Origin: Candidatus Dojkabacteria bacterium
GTDB taxonomy: Bacteria; Patescibacteriota; Dojkabacteria; B142; WJKM01
Reading direction: 5' to 3'
DNA: 59,546 bases
Assembly: GCA_014729085.1 (NCBI GenBank)
Contig: WJKM01000012.1
Span: forward strand, 1 to 59,546
Part shown: one piece after another, positions 38,589-50,200 of the stretch
How positions within the stretch are numbered: the first letter of the stretch is position 1
Layout of the letters: each line of letters opens with the position of its first letter
Program-made: the position numbers and the translations under genes
Notes under the pieces: model-generated
Told to the model about the DNA's origin: nothing
What the model saw: the letters and a program-made list of their open reading frames with translations, nothing else
Databases searched by the model: none

Positions 38589-41500
38589 ATGACAAACGCT
38601 AGTGAAACTGGAGAAAAAAAGCCAGCTATAGAAAAACAAAAGAAAAATGCAGAAGACTCAAAGAAAACCTGGATAGATCAGGTTTTCAGCTCATGGTTAA
38701 AAAAAGATGAATTTATCAAAAAACAAAAACGCATAGAAAATAAAATAAGAAAAGCGAAAGAAGAGGCAAATCAAGCGCTAGGTAATTTTAACCAGGAATT
38801 TAGAACCAAGGTCAAAAAACTATCTAAAGAAGATAGGGAAAAACCTGCTCGAGTACTTGAAGAACTAAATAAGGTCTCTGAAGAAATACAGGAGCTATCT
38901 AAAAAAATTTCAACCTTAGAAGGGTCTGTAGAGACGCAAATTTATGAAGAAAGAATTAAAGACCTTCAAAATCTTCACAAAAGAATTGAAAGGGAAGTAC
39001 AGGACAAAACAGAAAAAACAAAACAGCTTGAAAAAATTAAACAAAGAGAAGCTGCTCTTTATCTCAGAGAACTCCATAGGAATGATCATTCGGAAATAGC
39101 AAGGCTGGATTCAAGTTTGCTGGGTATGAAGTATGATCTCCTTCAACAAACTTCTCAACTAGAAGATATAGCACAAATTAATGAGCCGTTATACCAATCA
39201 CTTCGTGAATACCACAATAAACTCAACGTACTTCAAAAACAAGAAAAAATTGGGGAAAAAACGCTTGAAACCCCAGATATATTAAGCGACTCGGACCTAA
39301 AACAAAGAATTGAGAGAGACAGAAAAAGATACCAGCGAACAGCAGAAATCAAAAGTCTAAGGGAAAAACTTAGCAATCTTGAAGATGACTCTATTTATCT
39401 TTCTCCTAATATGCAACTAAGATATCTAAAACTCTTAAGAGAAAGTCTCCGAGATGCTATAGAATCAAATGGAGACTCGCCTTTTGTTGAAGATAGAGTC
39501 TTAGCGGAAATATTTGAAGATTTGCAGGTAAATCAAAACATTTCTACAGAAAAAATAGAAAACGAATTAGAAAAAATAAATCTTGTTATTCAAGCACATG
39601 AACAAAGTATATCAACTAAACTGGAAGATGTTAAAGATGTTGAACTCCGACAGAAGATAATAAAAAATCATGCGATACTTTTAAGTTCATATATTGGTAT
39701 CGAAAATCCGCAACTTATTGAAGAAATTCCCGATGAACACTTAAAACAACAGATTGAAGAGAGTAGAGGGAGAATACAATTTGCTGAATCTATTGAACAA
39801 GCTACAAATTACGAAAAACAACTACGAAAACGATTCGATGCAATTGCCGAACAAAACGAGCAAGAGGGGTTAAATGAATTTATACATGGACTCGAAGAAA
39901 TGCAGCTTTCCTATATGAAAGAATACGAATCTTTAAGGAAAATGGAACGGGAAGGACCTATCGAGCAACGAGAACAATTAGCCAAAACATTTATAAGACG
40001 TAGAATAATGGATGAATTTTCAGATATAAGCAAAATTAAGGCTCTATATGGAGATAAATACGCCACAATAGCATTACCTGAACTTGATTTTGGTTCTAGA
40101 AAAAAAGAAATGAACGACTTCCAACAAAATCTTCTGGCCGAACTTGAATTGAAATATAATATCAGCAGTAAAGGAATGAATTACGAAGAAATGGAGACTT
40201 TACCGGAAGATAGAGAAAAAGCCAATAGGAAAGCCCAAGAAATATATACAGATATTAGTACTCAACTTGAAGATATCATACAAAACCAAATTACAAGCCA
40301 AGAGATCATCAGCACAATTGAAAAAAATCCAGAATACAGACATAGATTTGAATCAAGTATAAAGCAAGATATTAAAATTGCAAGAATAAAATCAGAACTG
40401 AAAAATCAAGATCTTGCAGGCTTATCAAATGAGAATATGAATCAAATCCTCAGAAAAATAGAAGGACATGATTCAGAAAACCTTGATGCATTGCTTTCTG
40501 AATTTGGAATTACCTTAAAACAAGACAATCTACAAAACCTCCGTGATTCTTTTACTAATATTGAAAACTTATTTGAAGAAGATTTGAGTACCCGGAAACC
40601 CAAATATGAAATTATTGCTACACCTAATGGTCTAAGTATTGCGTTTAATGAAGTAGAAGAACTCAATAAATCTATATTGGGAAATCAGGAGACCCAATAT
40701 CTACCAGAAACACTTGCCGTTACTTTAAAATCTGCAGATACCTTTCAACAATTTGCAAATACGGACAGAAAAGAGAATCTATGGAATGGCAATATTATTA
40801 TTATTGGTTCAAATGCTGGACAAGTTGAGCTATCCCATGAAGTGCAACATGCAGTTTTAAGAAATCTGAAATCCGAAAAACTAGCACCCAAATATGCTAA
40901 ATTTAATGACACCGTAGAAGAATTAGCAATAAACTTGGCAACAGGAGCATTGTGGGACGAACTTGTTCTAGATAAAGAAATCCAAAATCCACAAAGAATT
41001 TCACTTGCTGCATTAGCTTACGTAACTCCCGATTCATTAGGAAAAGAAGATGAATTTAAACTCTATAAAATTTTAGAATACAGTAAAAGAATTGCTCAAG
41101 AAGAAATTAATGTGTATCAGAATGGTAAACTTGGTGAAATTGCCGAGCAAGATATTTTTGGAGAAATAATAGCAGACATCTTAATCTCAAATATTGATAA
41201 AGAAGGTAGATACAATCTAGATGCAGCATTAGAACAAATTGAGCTTCACTTTCAAAATGATGAAAACTATCAATTCAATCTGGCAGAGATTAACCAAAGA
41301 CTCCATCTTGATCAACTGAGAATTCAAGACTATTTTGGATTGTCATCCGGAGAACCAATTCCTGAGGATTTAATAGAAAAATATCAACTCCTACAAAACA
41401 ATCCAGGATTTGAATTCAATGTTGTAGCTCCTATGGATACACGAGGCAGAGCCAATATTGCTTTTGATCATAAAATGGGAGATCGAGGGAAAAAATCAAA

Positions 41501-43547
41501 AGCAGCAACAGAAAATCCTATGGAAGTAGATATGCTTTCTGCTGCAGAAGCTCCATTTCCACTTGGACCAATTTTCAATTTATTCACAAGACTAAAGAAA
41601 AAACCTGACCCGGGGCCTATTGAATACCATGTGTCTAGAGGACTTGGAAGTTTGGGAGGACCTAAAAACTTTTTTAACTATTATGCAAGAGGAAGAGGAT
41701 GGGGTGGAATTATCAGAAAACTTTATGACGTACCAATTATCGGACCGATTACCAAGGCAATTATTCCTGAACCTATGACAAAATTTGGATCAAGCTCAAA
41801 AATATTAGCTGACATTCCACCTTTTGGAAAAGCATTTGATCAGATATCAAAAGATTTATTTCCTGGGTTTAATAAATGGCTTAAAGAAAAATTTCCTGGA
41901 AGACCGCCAGCATATGAAGCTATTACACCACATGCTTCAGAATGGTGGGAAAAACAAATTCAGGTGATGATTGCAAACTTAGGACCAGAAGGCATAGGCC
42001 TAAGCGGTGATGAAATACAAAGAATCATGGGAGAACTGCCTGGAATAAAATATGACTTTGAAAATGGACGTCTAAAGTTTGAAAAAACACGTCATAATAT
42101 GGAAGAAATAGATGAAGAGGGTATGCATAGGGGAAGAATTAAACAAGAATTTATAAACGATGTTATTGATACAGACCGATATGTTGACGATACTCTGTCA
42201 ATTTCAACGCAGGACGAAGTGGGAGAACTTGCAAAAGCAATGCACGAAGCCTACGATAGAGATAATTACGCATATACAATGAATGACCTTATTACTGCTT
42301 CACATATTTCTCACGACTTAGGTATTAATGCTATGAATCCGCGAAGTGTCAGAAATGAATATTATGAAACAACTCAGGGAGGTGAATGGACAGAAATGCA
42401 CCATCCAGAATTCGGTCTAATTAGAAAAAGCGATCACATTTGGTATAGCCTTGAAGAACCTGATAGAAAACTTGGTTATGCCAAGAGAGGTGTTGTTATT
42501 AATGTAAACGGAGAAGAAAAATTCTTCACTCTAAATGCAAGTCACGAATTAATGCGAAGGTACAATCTGTACCATATTGATAAAACACTACAGAATGGGC
42601 TACCTCCTATTACAATCAGAATGCAGGAGAATAGATATGAACCAAATCCCAATGCCAGAGTATTCGATAATTTCTATGGTATAGGAAACTTTGCTTTAAA
42701 TGAAGATTTGCTCAATAACAGAAATTTCATAAGTGACCCAAGAAATCAAAAGATATTAAGTAAATATGGAAGTATTGGCAACTTTGGCAGATTTGAATTA
42801 AGCGATAATTACGCTTGGTATTATGAACCCAAAGATCAAAAACACTATGTGCATGAAGTGAGAAGAAGAAGGGATACAGGAGAAAAAATTGAATATAAAT
42901 TTTACAATCCTACTGCATATAAAATGCCTCTTCCAAATATAGAAGGCGATGAAAAAATAGCAGAAAATTGGAGAAGAAAAACAGAGTTTGACTTCTTCTC
43001 TGTTTATGATGGTCTTAAAGAACAATATCAATATCTCGATGAATTTGTTCAGAGATGTGCTGAGTATAGCAGATATGAAAGAAAGGCGTATTATGCTATG
43101 ACATTCTGGGAATGCTTCAAATGGTGGATACAAAAGTTTGGCGGAGCTTTTATGATTGGTAGTGTAATTGGAGCAGCTATTACTGGAGCTCCTTTATATG
43201 CAGGTATTTTTTTGACAACCCTTGCACTTCAAACTGTAGGTTCAAATATTGCCCAATACAAATGGCAACTACAGAAAGTAAGAAGGGGAAGGGCACTAAA
43301 AGAAATTGCTCGTATGATTTCAATCAAAGGTATGTACGATCCTTTAATCAAAGGAGAAACCCTAAGCAGGTTAGATCGGTGGTTCTTACTACAACAACAA
43401 AGTACAAACGAAGCCATGATGGAGGATATAGCAAAGGAAAAAATACCTGAAGGGTCTTTTGATAGCGACGATCTAGCCAACAAGATAATTGGTTCTGTAT
43501 TTGGTAAGGAAGGTATGATAATGAAAGCATTAAGTGGTGCTGGATAG
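38589..43547 (+). CDS. Giant coiled-coil protein with internal HExxH (zincin-like) motif and C-terminal TM pair
   Basis: 1652 aa; N-terminal heptad-rich region; ELSHEVQHAVLRNLKSEK...VEELAINLATGAL; C-terminal hydrophobic FMIGSVIGAAITGAPLYAGIFLTTLAL. Confidence 0.75.
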   Translation: MTNASETGEKKPAIEKQKKNAEDSKKTWIDQVFSSWLKKDEFIKKQKRIENKIRKAKEEANQALGNFNQEFRTKVKKLSKEDREKPARVLEELNKVSEEIQELSKKISTLEGSVETQIYEERIKDLQNLHKRIEREVQDKTEKTKQLEKIKQREAALYLRELHRNDHSEIARLDSSLLGMKYDLLQQTSQLEDIAQINEPLYQSLREYHNKLNVLQKQEKIGEKTLETPDILSDSDLKQRIERDRKRYQRTAEIKSLREKLSNLEDDSIYLSPNMQLRYLKLLRESLRDAIESNGDSPFVEDRVLAEIFEDLQVNQNISTEKIENELEKINLVIQAHEQSISTKLEDVKDVELRQKIIKNHAILLSSYIGIENPQLIEEIPDEHLKQQIEESRGRIQFAESIEQATNYEKQLRKRFDAIAEQNEQEGLNEFIHGLEEMQLSYMKEYESLRKMEREGPIEQREQLAKTFIRRRIMDEFSDISKIKALYGDKYATIALPELDFGSRKKEMNDFQQNLLAELELKYNISSKGMNYEEMETLPEDREKANRKAQEIYTDISTQLEDIIQNQITSQEIISTIEKNPEYRHRFESSIKQDIKIARIKSELKNQDLAGLSNENMNQILRKIEGHDSENLDALLSEFGITLKQDNLQNLRDSFTNIENLFEEDLSTRKPKYEIIATPNGLSIAFNEVEELNKSILGNQETQYLPETLAVTLKSADTFQQFANTDRKENLWNGNIIIIGSNAGQVELSHEVQHAVLRNLKSEKLAPKYAKFNDTVEELAINLATGALWDELVLDKEIQNPQRISLAALAYVTPDSLGKEDEFKLYKILEYSKRIAQEEINVYQNGKLGEIAEQDIFGEIIADILISNIDKEGRYNLDAALEQIELHFQNDENYQFNLAEINQRLHLDQLRIQDYFGLSSGEPIPEDLIEKYQLLQNNPGFEFNVVAPMDTRGRANIAFDHKMGDRGKKSKAATENPMEVDMLSAAEAPFPLGPIFNLFTRLKKKPDPGPIEYHVSRGLGSLGGPKNFFNYYARGRGWGGIIRKLYDVPIIGPITKAIIPEPMTKFGSSSKILADIPPFGKAFDQISKDLFPGFNKWLKEKFPGRPPAYEAITPHASEWWEKQIQVMIANLGPEGIGLSGDEIQRIMGELPGIKYDFENGRLKFEKTRHNMEEIDEEGMHRGRIKQEFINDVIDTDRYVDDTLSISTQDEVGELAKAMHEAYDRDNYAYTMNDLITASHISHDLGINAMNPRSVRNEYYETTQGGEWTEMHHPEFGLIRKSDHIWYSLEEPDRKLGYAKRGVVINVNGEEKFFTLNASHELMRRYNLYHIDKTLQNGLPPITIRMQENRYEPNPNARVFDNFYGIGNFALNEDLLNNRNFISDPRNQKILSKYGSIGNFGRFELSDNYAWYYEPKDQKHYVHEVRRRRDTGEKIEYKFYNPTAYKMPLPNIEGDEKIAENWRRKTEFDFFSVYDGLKEQYQYLDEFVQRCAEYSRYERKAYYAMTFWECFKWWIQKFGGAFMIGSVIGAAITGAPLYAGIFLTTLALQTVGSNIAQYKWQLQKVRRGRALKEIARMISIKGMYDPLIKGETLSRLDRWFLLQQQSTNEAMMEDIAKEKIPEGSFDSDDLANKIIGSVFGKEGMIMKALSGAG

Positions 43548-43599
43548 GGAATTTAAAACTTTTCATATTAAATTGTAAACTTAACAAATTATAACAATA

Positions 43600-44040
43600 A
43601 TGTACATTGACTCCGAAATGCTTAAAATTATCTGTAAAAATTCAGGACTTGATGAGGTTCAAACAGATATTTTTGTAAAAAATTATAGATACTACTTATT
43701 TGAGTTAATAATTGCAAAAATTTTTAATAAATACGCTGAAAAAACTACAGACTCTCAAAAAAAGGAACTTGAGAAAACAATGCTTAAGATTAGAAAATTT
43801 GGCAAAATGGAAGACCAACAAAAAGTACTAGATATAATTAAAAAAACGATGGCTAAATACCCAGATCTTCTTGAAGAAATTAGGAACCAACAGAACGAAT
43901 TAAATTCCAAATTAGTATTTGACTATCTTAAAACTGCAGATAGCGAATCTCAAGTGGAACTTCTTACCTATCTACTTGCCCAACAAAAGCAAACCAAAAT
44001 TATTAAAGACAAACTTGATAAAAAATCTCCTAATCAGTAA
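43600..44040 (+). CDS. Small helical hypothetical protein
   Basis: 146 aa, in the same orientation and cluster as the flanking large genes. Confidence 0.65.
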   Translation: MYIDSEMLKIICKNSGLDEVQTDIFVKNYRYYLFELIIAKIFNKYAEKTTDSQKKELEKTMLKIRKFGKMEDQQKVLDIIKKTMAKYPDLLEEIRNQQNELNSKLVFDYLKTADSESQVELLTYLLAQQKQTKIIKDKLDKKSPNQ

Positions 44041-44089
44041 ATTTTTCATTAAACCCGTAGATTGATAAGATTAATGAAAATATTATCCT

Positions 44090-44118
44090 TTGACCTTTAA
44101 AATTATATACTCTATACT
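44090..44118 (+). promoter_or_regulatory. Putative sigma70-type promoter
   Basis: TTGACC (44090-44095), 17 bp spacer, TATACT (44113-44118), upstream of the VirB6-like gene. Confidence 0.55.
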
Positions 44119-44154
44119 AATTTTGTATATAAATATCCATTCAAATACCATATT

Positions 44155-45906
44155 ATGGAAAGCATTTTAAAAATCATCAATATTGATAAATTATTAGAAA
44201 AATACAAATTCCTAAAAATAGCATTCTGCTCATTATTACTGCTACCTTTTATTTTAGGATTATACATTCTAACGCAAACTGCCACTGTAGCCGAATCTTC
44301 TAATACTATAAAACTTGAAAAATATGGTAAAAGTTATATACCACAAACAGTAGGAGGTGCATATACTCTATCAACCGGAGAAACAACTGGTATGACATTT
44401 GACGAGGAAACTGGAGAGCTTAAGGAAGTTGAGGTAGAAAGATGTCAAGGATATATGTGTCAAACAATAAATGGTTTGGATGATTTAACCTCAGGTGGGC
44501 AATATGTTGAAATAGATCCAGATACAGGTGAAGTTGTAAGTTTTTATGAAGAACCCGGAGCTATGCAAACAGTTATTGCAACGGCAGGAAACTTCTACGA
44601 TCCTCCTGTTCAACCGGCAACTGACTGGGTAATGGCTGAATATGAAACTATAAAATCCAGATTATCGCCGGTTCAGGAAGTTCAGGCTCAGGAAAAATCA
44701 ACTGTTTATTTTCCAGGACTTGGCTATAACATTCTTCAACCAATCAGAACTTTTTGGAGTATGAATAGAAATATTGCATATGGTTTTGAAATAATAATTA
44801 TCTTCGTAATTGCATTCCTAATGCTTTTTAGACAAAAACTTGGAGGCCAAGAAGTAGTATCTCTACTTAATTCAATTCCAAGTATTATTCTTTCTTTAAT
44901 TCTTATTACTTTTAGTTACCCTTTATCTGGTTTATTTATAGATGTAATTACTGTTGGAGCAAACTTAGTGCAGTCTATTTTGGTATCTTCTCCAGGGGCA
45001 CCTGGATATAATACAGTTTGGAATGGAGAACTTGTTTACAGTACTTTCGATAAAGATTCCCAAATGACTGTATATCTTCGAACCGCTCACAACAAAGCAA
45101 TAGATATACTACCTGGAGGAGATGACGTACCTGAACTTGATATCAAAGAAGCAAAAACCGGTTTACAAATTGATGACCCGCTTGTGAGTGTCTGGCTTGT
45201 TTTTGGAACTGCAAATTTAGATGTAGAACCAGCAGATCTGGAAGATAACGCGATCTTTCCCAGTTCTTCAGTATTAATTGCACGAAGCCCAATAGGTGGA
45301 GTTGTCAATTCATTGAAGGATTTTTTAGTTGACAGTGATGCGGCTTCTACTTTGGCTTCTGGTTTATTAACTATAATTTTTTCATTTGCAGCTTTTATGG
45401 CCTCAATTAAAATATTTTTTTCTCTATTGAAAAGCTGGGCAACATTAATAATATATCCTATTGTTTCACCTTTTCTATTTTTAATAGCTGCTATACCATC
45501 CCAAACTGCAAAAATTATTCAATCTTATATTAAAACTATGTTGTCTGCATCATTATCATTTGTTGCAGTATATGCAGTATTTCTTTTCATAATTGTGATA
45601 TCTAATGAACCGTTGATTCATACATTCAAATTCACCCCTCCGCTTCTTGGCTATACCGGTGTAGATGATGCAGGAGTTGGAGCAGGGGGACAAATTGTAA
45701 GAACATTACTTGGCTTTGGTCTATTCATGGCAACACCTATGATCCCAGATGGAATAAAACAACTAATAGAACAGGGAACAACTGATCTTTTTGGTAAGAA
45801 AACAGCAGAAGCAGGTACTCAAGGTGCTTCCTCCGCAGCTATGCAATTGCTTGGACTTGCTCAAAATTTTATTAATAGAAGAAAACAAGAAACTTATAGA
45901 TCATAG
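44155..45906 (+). CDS. VirB6/TrbL-like polytopic membrane protein (T4SS-like)
   Basis: 583 aa; N-terminal TM, extracytoplasmic region, then TM cluster with FFSLLKSWATLIIYPIVSPFLFLIAAIP and an AGGQIVRTLLGFGLFMATPMIPDGIKQLIE C-terminus. Confidence 0.6.
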   Translation: MESILKIINIDKLLEKYKFLKIAFCSLLLLPFILGLYILTQTATVAESSNTIKLEKYGKSYIPQTVGGAYTLSTGETTGMTFDEETGELKEVEVERCQGYMCQTINGLDDLTSGGQYVEIDPDTGEVVSFYEEPGAMQTVIATAGNFYDPPVQPATDWVMAEYETIKSRLSPVQEVQAQEKSTVYFPGLGYNILQPIRTFWSMNRNIAYGFEIIIIFVIAFLMLFRQKLGGQEVVSLLNSIPSIILSLILITFSYPLSGLFIDVITVGANLVQSILVSSPGAPGYNTVWNGELVYSTFDKDSQMTVYLRTAHNKAIDILPGGDDVPELDIKEAKTGLQIDDPLVSVWLVFGTANLDVEPADLEDNAIFPSSSVLIARSPIGGVVNSLKDFLVDSDAASTLASGLLTIIFSFAAFMASIKIFFSLLKSWATLIIYPIVSPFLFLIAAIPSQTAKIIQSYIKTMLSASLSFVAVYAVFLFIIVISNEPLIHTFKFTPPLLGYTGVDDAGVGAGGQIVRTLLGFGLFMATPMIPDGIKQLIEQGTTDLFGKKTAEAGTQGASSAAMQLLGLAQNFINRRKQETYRS

Positions 45907-45936
45907 ATAACTCAATAATTGATAATAAAATGACAC

Positions 45937-47199
45937 ATGATAAACAATATAAAGGACTTCAAAGAGCTAGAACAATTCGAAAAACAAATAACTGAAATAG
46001 AAGATAGACTTTTCCCCAAAATCCCTTTTGCTTTTACAAGATTTTTAACTCCTGGACCAGAACTAGTTGACAAAATAATTGAGAAATATTCTTCCTATCT
46101 CAATCAAAGACTGGATTTCGAGGATAAAAAAATTACGAATTTAATTACCAAATACAATAATCTCTGTAATGATGTTTTCAAGAAGTTTAATATACCACCT
46201 AATGTACATATAAATTATATGTCTTCAGTTGAACGAAACTTATTATTTTCTATGTATATAGCACAATACGCAAGGTTAATGCTTATAAAACCATCCCTTG
46301 CTAAGTACCAGCTTGAAAAAATTCTTTCAAAATCTGAAAGAGAACTTTTTGGAGTCTCTAGACTCCAAATTGAAGATATTCCTACGGCTCTATTTGAATT
46401 ATTTGATTTTCTGAAAACTGATGAGTTGGGAAATTTTGATACAGAAAAAACGATTAGGGAAGAAAACTCTACAAATAATATCAAAACTTTTCTAAGCACA
46501 ATACAAAGTCTTGGTATTCAAACTAAAACATTGTATTCAAGTTTTAAAAATCAGTCAAAACACATACCTTTTTCTTATATTCATAAAGATATAGTCCTAG
46601 ATATATGCGAGGCGGCCTCACAAACAATCATAGAAATATATATAAGAGAGTTGTATAAATTAATCAGTGAAAATGTTAAATTTCCAAATGCTTCTTATAC
46701 AATAAAAAAGAAGTTACAAAAAACAGCACTAGAATATTTAAATAAAGGAAATACAGAAAATGATGAGTATCAAATAGGTAAACAGATATATGAAAACGTT
46801 CAAATTCATCTTAATGCATTCGATGAAATAAAAAAATTTAAAGAGGATTTTATTCAATCGCTTACCCAAGAAACATTGAGGCTTAGCCTAAACCTGCTTA
46901 TAAATTGGCGGTCAATGCCAAAAAATCTATACTATATCAAGTTGAGAGAGGTAAATATCAATGAACAAATTAGTCCCGAAATAACACATGCTATCGATGT
47001 TTTTCGAATAGACGATGAAAATAATCTAATAGATGATTTGTATGAAACTTATGTCATTTCCTTTCCGTTTGATATCAAAATGTTAATGTACTCAACTGCT
47101 GAAAAAGGATACAAAATCCCTAACGAAATAAAAGATATGATTAATGTCTACCAAGAACCAAGCGCAATTAAACGTATGATAAAAAAAATAGGAATATAA
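45937..47199 (+). CDS. Hypothetical helical protein
   Basis: 420 aa; no recognised domain; lies between the VirB6-like and 1054 aa genes. Confidence 0.65.
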   Translation: MINNIKDFKELEQFEKQITEIEDRLFPKIPFAFTRFLTPGPELVDKIIEKYSSYLNQRLDFEDKKITNLITKYNNLCNDVFKKFNIPPNVHINYMSSVERNLLFSMYIAQYARLMLIKPSLAKYQLEKILSKSERELFGVSRLQIEDIPTALFELFDFLKTDELGNFDTEKTIREENSTNNIKTFLSTIQSLGIQTKTLYSSFKNQSKHIPFSYIHKDIVLDICEAASQTIIEIYIRELYKLISENVKFPNASYTIKKKLQKTALEYLNKGNTENDEYQIGKQIYENVQIHLNAFDEIKKFKEDFIQSLTQETLRLSLNLLINWRSMPKNLYYIKLREVNINEQISPEITHAIDVFRIDDENNLIDDLYETYVISFPFDIKMLMYSTAEKGYKIPNEIKDMINVYQEPSAIKRMIKKIGI

Positions 47200-47215
47200 A
47201 TAAAATACAAATACA

Positions 47216-50200
47216 ATGAACGAAAATACAGTAAAAGAATTAGTAGAAATTGTAAACAACTTCAACTCAAATCCATGGGAGGCTTTATCTGCATTTGTAC
47301 AAGTCAAAATCATCCACGACCAACTAAGCGAATCCGAGTCTAGGCCATCATACTTTCAAATGCTTGAATCCTTCGTGCAAATGTGGGACCAAAAGCTTTT
47401 CTCATTTAGAGAATATGGCAATAAACAACAGAAAAATTATGTGGGCTTTTTTGAAGAACTTTATAACGATTGGCAAAACCCAATGAGGAAACCAGAAGAG
47501 CTAGGGGACAGAATCATTGAGAATATAGAAGAAAAAGCAAAAGAAGGCAAAGAAAAATACGAAGTCATTCCGGAAGCAGGACCTAGCACTAAACCAGGAA
47601 GTCCTTCTGAAACTCAAGAAAAGGAGCAAAAAAAACATATAATTTCAAATTTTGATTATGACGGTGCCAATATAATCATCAACTATCAAGATGGTCATCA
47701 GGAATTTTTGGTACCACAACATTTATCTGGAGACAATGCTTCGGCATTTTTATATGCATATAGTCTCTACAATAGTAAATTATTACAAAATCCTGAGTTA
47801 CCTGGTGCACAAGAACAAATCCAAAGAATTCAAAGCCTCTACTCAGAAGAAGAAATTCAAGCTTTTCAACAAAGAGCTAGAGAGTTAATCACAGATATTG
47901 AAGAATTGACCGAAGAAGAGCTAGATATTAGTGAAAAATCTGAGGATCAAAAACAATTAGAAGAAGAACAAAAGTTAATGGAAGATGAGTTGACCCTACT
48001 TCAAAATCAGCTCGATTCAGCAACATCTGAAGCAGAACAGCAAAGACTGGCACAGGAAATCCAAGCCAAACGAAATAACATAGAAGAAATTCAAAGCCAA
48101 ATTCAAAATGAAGAGCAAACAAAGAGACTTGATGCTTTCTCACACATTGCACCAGAGAAAAGGCTAGAGGTAATAACAAACATGCAACAGGAAAAAATAA
48201 TACAAGAACGTGAGGATAGATTTGATAGGCAATCTGCAAAAAAAACAGTTAAAGACGCCTTAATGGGAAGGACCCAAGAACCACCTCTAATTCAACAAGG
48301 AAGAAGCGGACCTACGGATCCAGAGACAATACTCCGACTTTATAAACATTTGGATCCTAAATATTATCACCTATTACCTGAAGAACAACAGGAAATCCTA
48401 CGAAAACAACATCAAAGATATGGAGCACCTAAAGGAGAAATAAGAGAGCTTTTTGAATATAAAACTAAAAAGGCAATAAATACAAGAGTAGAAAAAGTCA
48501 AGGATCGAGTTAAAAGGACAAAAGTATGGAATAAACTCCAAGACATAAAAGCTGCAGGTCAATTAGTGACTTATTCAGTGACAGAATGGGTAAACGATAA
48601 AATAGATATGGTAAAAGATGGAGTGCAACAAATTGGAGCTGTCAGAAAAATTACCTCAGGAATAAATTCCATTAAAAATACCATTGGAACGGTTCGTACC
48701 GGGGTTGGAACTACCTGGAATAATATAAAGATGAGTGGGCCTGTTCAGTTTGGAGTTAAATCATTCAATTTAGGAAAAAAAATAGTTGGGGCAGGGCAAC
48801 ATATTTTCAGAGGAGCAAGAACCACCGGCCTTTTAGGAGCTGGTAGTGGTGCTCTTTTTGCAGCAACGATGTTTGGACCAGAATCATTACTAGCTGGTGC
48901 TGCAATTGGAGCCGGTGTTGGGACAGTAACAGGAACTGCAAAAAGCGTATTGAATTCGGCATATAATCTAGATCTTTCATCATTCTCACCAAACGATTTT
49001 AGTGCTTTTAACGGTTGGAACTCAACCAAAGTTAAAATAGCTCTTAACAATCCCCAAAATCTTTACAGAGCTATGAATGGTCAAGTAACTGATTACGCAG
49101 ATGATATAGCCAGACAGACGGGAGTATTACGAGATATGGATAATATTGACCTTTCTTCTATTAGAAGATTTAGACACTTACAAAACGGTTTACAAGCACT
49201 TGACTGGGCAGGAGGGGGTTTTATGCTTGGAACAATTCTCTCTGGCGGTAATCCGCTTGTTGGTTTAGCAGTTGGGGCTGGTGCTGGAGGATTTAAATTT
49301 CTCACAAGCACAGTCGCCGATGATCTTATCCTAAAACTAGTACAAGCTGATTCAAAACTATTACATCTTCTAAAATTCCCAGGCACTTCGGTACTAGGAA
49401 TACTTCACGGAGCGGATACCATAAGCAGACAGGTAAATTTAATTCAAAAAAAAGGCTGGGGGGCTTTTTGGGAAGACCAAGGTGAGGCTGTTTTGCTTGG
49501 AATTCCTGGCACAAAAGGACTAACCAATGCTCTGGGCGCTGTTGGACTTGCAACAAGTGCTGGTCAATTAACCGAATGGATAGCTGGTTTTTCAAGCAGA
49601 GTAGCAGCACTTCCAACACCCTGGAAACTCGCACCCATGATCGTTCCGGCTATATATGTGGCAGGAGGAATGATTCTTGGTTACCAGGTAACCATGGGTG
49701 GATTAATTGTAGCAACCGGGATAGGTATAGCAGCAACAGCAGTAGCTGCTATTGTAGGAGGAGGGACTCTTGGACTTGGTGCTGCTGTAGCCTATGTAGG
49801 CACCACTACAGTATTGGCTGGACTAGATAGAATTCTAGGATTAAGTAATAAACTTGATGAACTAATAGAGAAATGGAATGTAAATATAATTGTAAATATT
49901 ACTAATTTACTCGGTATTGTTAGAATTTTTAAGGCCCTGAAAGATCTTCTGGATTCTACAATCGAAAGTTTAGAAGATTATGCAAGACTAGTTCCCTCAA
50001 TAGCTATTACATTTTTAACAACTCTTACTATTTTTGGCCAAATGTCTGAAAATATGGCAGAATATGCTGATGAAATAAGAGAGAGAGAAGAAGATTCAGG
50101 GGGTTTCTATCTAGAAAATGAAGATAGTTTTGCTATGCAGTATACAATCCCCCCATTAACAATTGATTGCTCTAAACTACAAACGAATGAAATAAATTCC

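Noticed and set aside
43229-43587. Overlapping short ORFs at the end of the 1652 aa gene
   Set aside because: Fully overlapped by the main gene in other frames or antisense; no motifs.
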